In this document: positions 6,771-8,049 of the stretch, piece after piece
How positions within the stretch are numbered: the first letter of the stretch is position 1
Layout of the letters: each line of letters opens with the position of its first letter
Assembly: GCA_947175465.1 (NCBI GenBank)
Contig: CAMWMY010000047.1
Span: forward strand, 1-8,049
Length of the DNA stretch: 8,049 nt
Direction of reading: 5' to 3'
DNA from: an uncultured Erysipelotrichaceae bacterium
GTDB taxonomy: Bacteria; Bacillota_I; Bacilli_A; Erysipelotrichales; Erysipelotrichaceae
The notes under the pieces: model-generated
Databases searched by the model: none
The model's input: the letters and a program-made list of their open reading frames with translations, nothing else
Told to the model about the DNA's origin: nothing
Program-made: the position numbers and the translations under genes

Positions 6771-7631
6771 TTAAGAAAGAAGATCTTCGAATTCTGTCGA
6801 AGCCATATATTTATCTAAAACTAGCTGCAAATCCTTTGTTAATGGAACTAGAGGTAAACGAACGGTAAGTGTACATTGCTTTAATTGCATTAACATATAT
6901 TTTAAAGTAACTGGTGATCCTCCTAAAAAGATATACTCTGCACCATGCACTAGCTTTTCTAATAATGCATGATTTCCTTCTACACACTCTTTCATTTTCT
7001 TTAGATGAAGATGAGACATGACAGAAACAATCCCACACATCCCTGCTTCCTTTCCTTCCATAAAGTAATTATCTTCCCCACTATAAATACAAAAATCAGG
7101 ATATTTTTCATGAAGCTTATAAATATTGGATAAATCATGAGAGGCATGTTTCAATGCTGTAATATTCGAACATGTCTGTAAAAGGCGGTCAATTGTTTCC
7201 CATGCAAGTTGTACACCTGTTCTTCCAGGTACATCGTACAACATAATATTAGTTTGAATTTGTGATGCAATCGTTTTGTAATGTTCATATAACCCTTCTT
7301 GTGAAGGCTTATTATAATAAGGTGTAACAAGCAATACACCTTCAATATCATAAGCTTGTGCTTTTTGACAAAGGCGAAGTGTTTCTTTTGTATGATTGCT
7401 TCCACAACCAAACCATATAGGAACTTGGTGATTACACTGCTCTATTACAAATTCTAAAATTGCAAACTTCTCGTCTTCACTTAAAGTGGGAGCTTCTGCT
7501 GTAGTACCACAGACTATAAAACCATCAACACCATCTTGAAGTTGTCTTTGAATAATCTTTTTTAAAGCATCAAAATCAATACTTTCATCTTCTTGAAATG
7601 GTGTAATCAAAGCTGTCATAATTTTAAACAT
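6771..7631 (-). CDS. dapA: 4-hydroxy-tetrahydrodipicolinate synthase
   Basis: Condenses pyruvate with aspartate semialdehyde, the branch point to lysine, diaminopimelate and dipicolinate. The 286-residue TIM barrel is near the usual 290. The Schiff-base lysine is Lys161 in TALKHAS. Tyr132 and Arg137 lie in YDVPGRTG, Tyr106 in TPYYNKP, and the pyruvate loop GTTAEAPTL is at 42-50. Two conserved spots differ from the common pattern: GTTAE instead of GTTGE, and KHAS instead of KEAS after the catalytic lysine. All key catalytic residues are present, so it should be active; other lyases of the same family (sialate or KDG aldolase types) are less likely given context. The ATG overlaps the dpaB stop by eight bases and has AGGAG six bases upstream. 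Its place after dpaB suggests it supplies substrate for spore dipicolinate, possibly as a paralogue separate from a housekeeping DapA. Confidence 0.95.
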   Translation of the reverse strand: MFKIMTALITPFQEDESIDFDALKKIIQRQLQDGVDGFIVCGTTAEAPTLSEDEKFAILEFVIEQCNHQVPIWFGCGSNHTKETLRLCQKAQAYDIEGVLLVTPYYNKPSQEGLYEHYKTIASQIQTNIMLYDVPGRTGVQLAWETIDRLLQTCSNITALKHASHDLSNIYKLHEKYPDFCIYSGEDNYFMEGKEAGMCGIVSVMSHLHLKKMKECVEGNHALLEKLVHGAEYIFLGGSPVTLKYMLMQLKQCTLTVRLPLVPLTKDLQLVLDKYMASTEFEDLLS

Positions 7632-8049
7632 AGGCTTCTCCTAGTAAAATAGGTTGTATTTGCTTATTTTTTAAAGCTAATTCACATGTTTTCTCAAGAA
7701 GCTCCCAATCAGCAACAACACTATATGCTTTACTATGGGGTGCATCTTGACGAAAAGGGATCACATAAATATACTTTCGATCAATTAAAGAAAAAAAGTT
7801 TGCTGCTGAAGCTCCTAATACATCATTACTCGCAATTCCTACAACGACATTTTTTTGGTTACGAATCATCGCTTTAGCTGCTAATGCAACTGGATGATCG
7901 TAAATACCATGACATATTCTTGCACACAAAGTAGCTGTCATTGGGGCAATAACCATAAAATCGTAAATATTATCAGGTCCTACTGTCTCTGCTTGTACAA
8001 TCGTATGCATAACACTTTGTTTGGTAATATCCTGTATCTTATTCACATC
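7624..8049 (-). CDS. dpaB: Dipicolinate synthase subunit B (5' end outside window)
   Basis: C-terminal 141 residues of the flavoprotein-like subunit of dipicolinate synthase (SpoVFB), which with DpaA oxidises dihydrodipicolinate to dipicolinic acid in the mother cell for the spore core. Recognisable blocks are KIQDITKQS, VQAETVGPDN, DFMVIAPMTATLCARI, AAKAMIRNQKNVVVGI followed by ASNDVLG, IPFRQDAPHSKAYSVVADWELL, and QPILLG near the end. These follow Bacillus SpoVFB in order and spacing. The frame stays open to the window edge: base 8046 is an internal Met preceded by Asp, and comparison with SpoVFB suggests about 60 N-terminal residues are missing. It ends in an eight-base overlap with dapA. 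The dpaA gene is expected just upstream, outside the window. Presence of this gene is the strongest sign of an endospore former here. Confidence 0.92.
   Translation of the reverse strand, partial: DVNKIQDITKQSVMHTIVQAETVGPDNIYDFMVIAPMTATLCARICHGIYDHPVALAAKAMIRNQKNVVVGIASNDVLGASAANFFSLIDRKYIYVIPFRQDAPHSKAYSVVADWELLEKTCELALKNKQIQPILLGEAYV

Noticed and set aside
7686..7877. Plus-strand open frame of 63 codons inside dpaB
   Set aside because: It is antisense to conserved dipicolinate synthase residues, with no start signal or known family.
1..8049. CRISPR array, insertion sequence, phage or defence genes
   Set aside because: No spaced direct repeats, transposase or integrase frames, or target-site duplications are visible; gene order and base composition look uniformly chromosomal.

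Overview
The window is low-GC DNA with every credible gene on the minus strand, so transcription runs from position 8049 towards 1. The gene set (dipicolinate synthase subunit B, a Cse60-family sporulation protein, a DUF1540 cysteine-rich protein, a YtgP/MurJ-type flippase) points to an endospore-forming member of the Bacillota. A Clostridia- or Erysipelotrichia-like gut anaerobe would fit, but that finer placement is inference; no rRNA or other taxonomic marker is present.

There are two transcription blocks. Block 1 (8049 to about 6312) is the end of an operon entering from outside the window: dpaB (5' part missing), dapA, a cse60-like gene and a 54-residue Cys-rich DUF1540 gene, closed by a clear intrinsic terminator at 6312-6343. 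DapA makes the dihydrodipicolinate precursor that the DpaA/DpaB enzyme oxidises to dipicolinic acid, the calcium chelator of the spore core. This block is therefore best read as a dipicolinate/sporulation operon with two small accessory proteins at its end.

A gap of about 190 bases between the terminator and the next start codon holds an AT-rich inverted repeat and an extended -10 promoter (TGCTATAAT).

Block 2 (about 6147 down to 1) is a tightly packed seven-gene operon: a lipoprotein of unknown function, a YtgP/MurJ-like lipid II flippase, an RsuA-family rRNA pseudouridine synthase, thyA, folA, a pyrimidine-nucleoside phosphorylase and the first 177 codons of an M20 peptidase T-like protein. 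Junctions are ATGA (flippase/RsuA and RsuA/thyA) and TAATG (thyA/folA), or gaps of 4-22 bases, with no terminator visible between genes. thyA and folA form the classic cycle: thymidylate synthase makes dTMP and dihydrofolate, and DHFR regenerates tetrahydrofolate. The phosphorylase adds pyrimidine nucleoside salvage or breakdown. The flippase and lipoprotein serve the cell envelope.

I see no mobile element, CRISPR array, tRNA or rRNA, and no strong case for a wholly new system. The points most worth following are the linkage of Cse60 and DUF1540 proteins to dipicolinate synthesis, and the uncharacterised lipoprotein coupled to the flippase.
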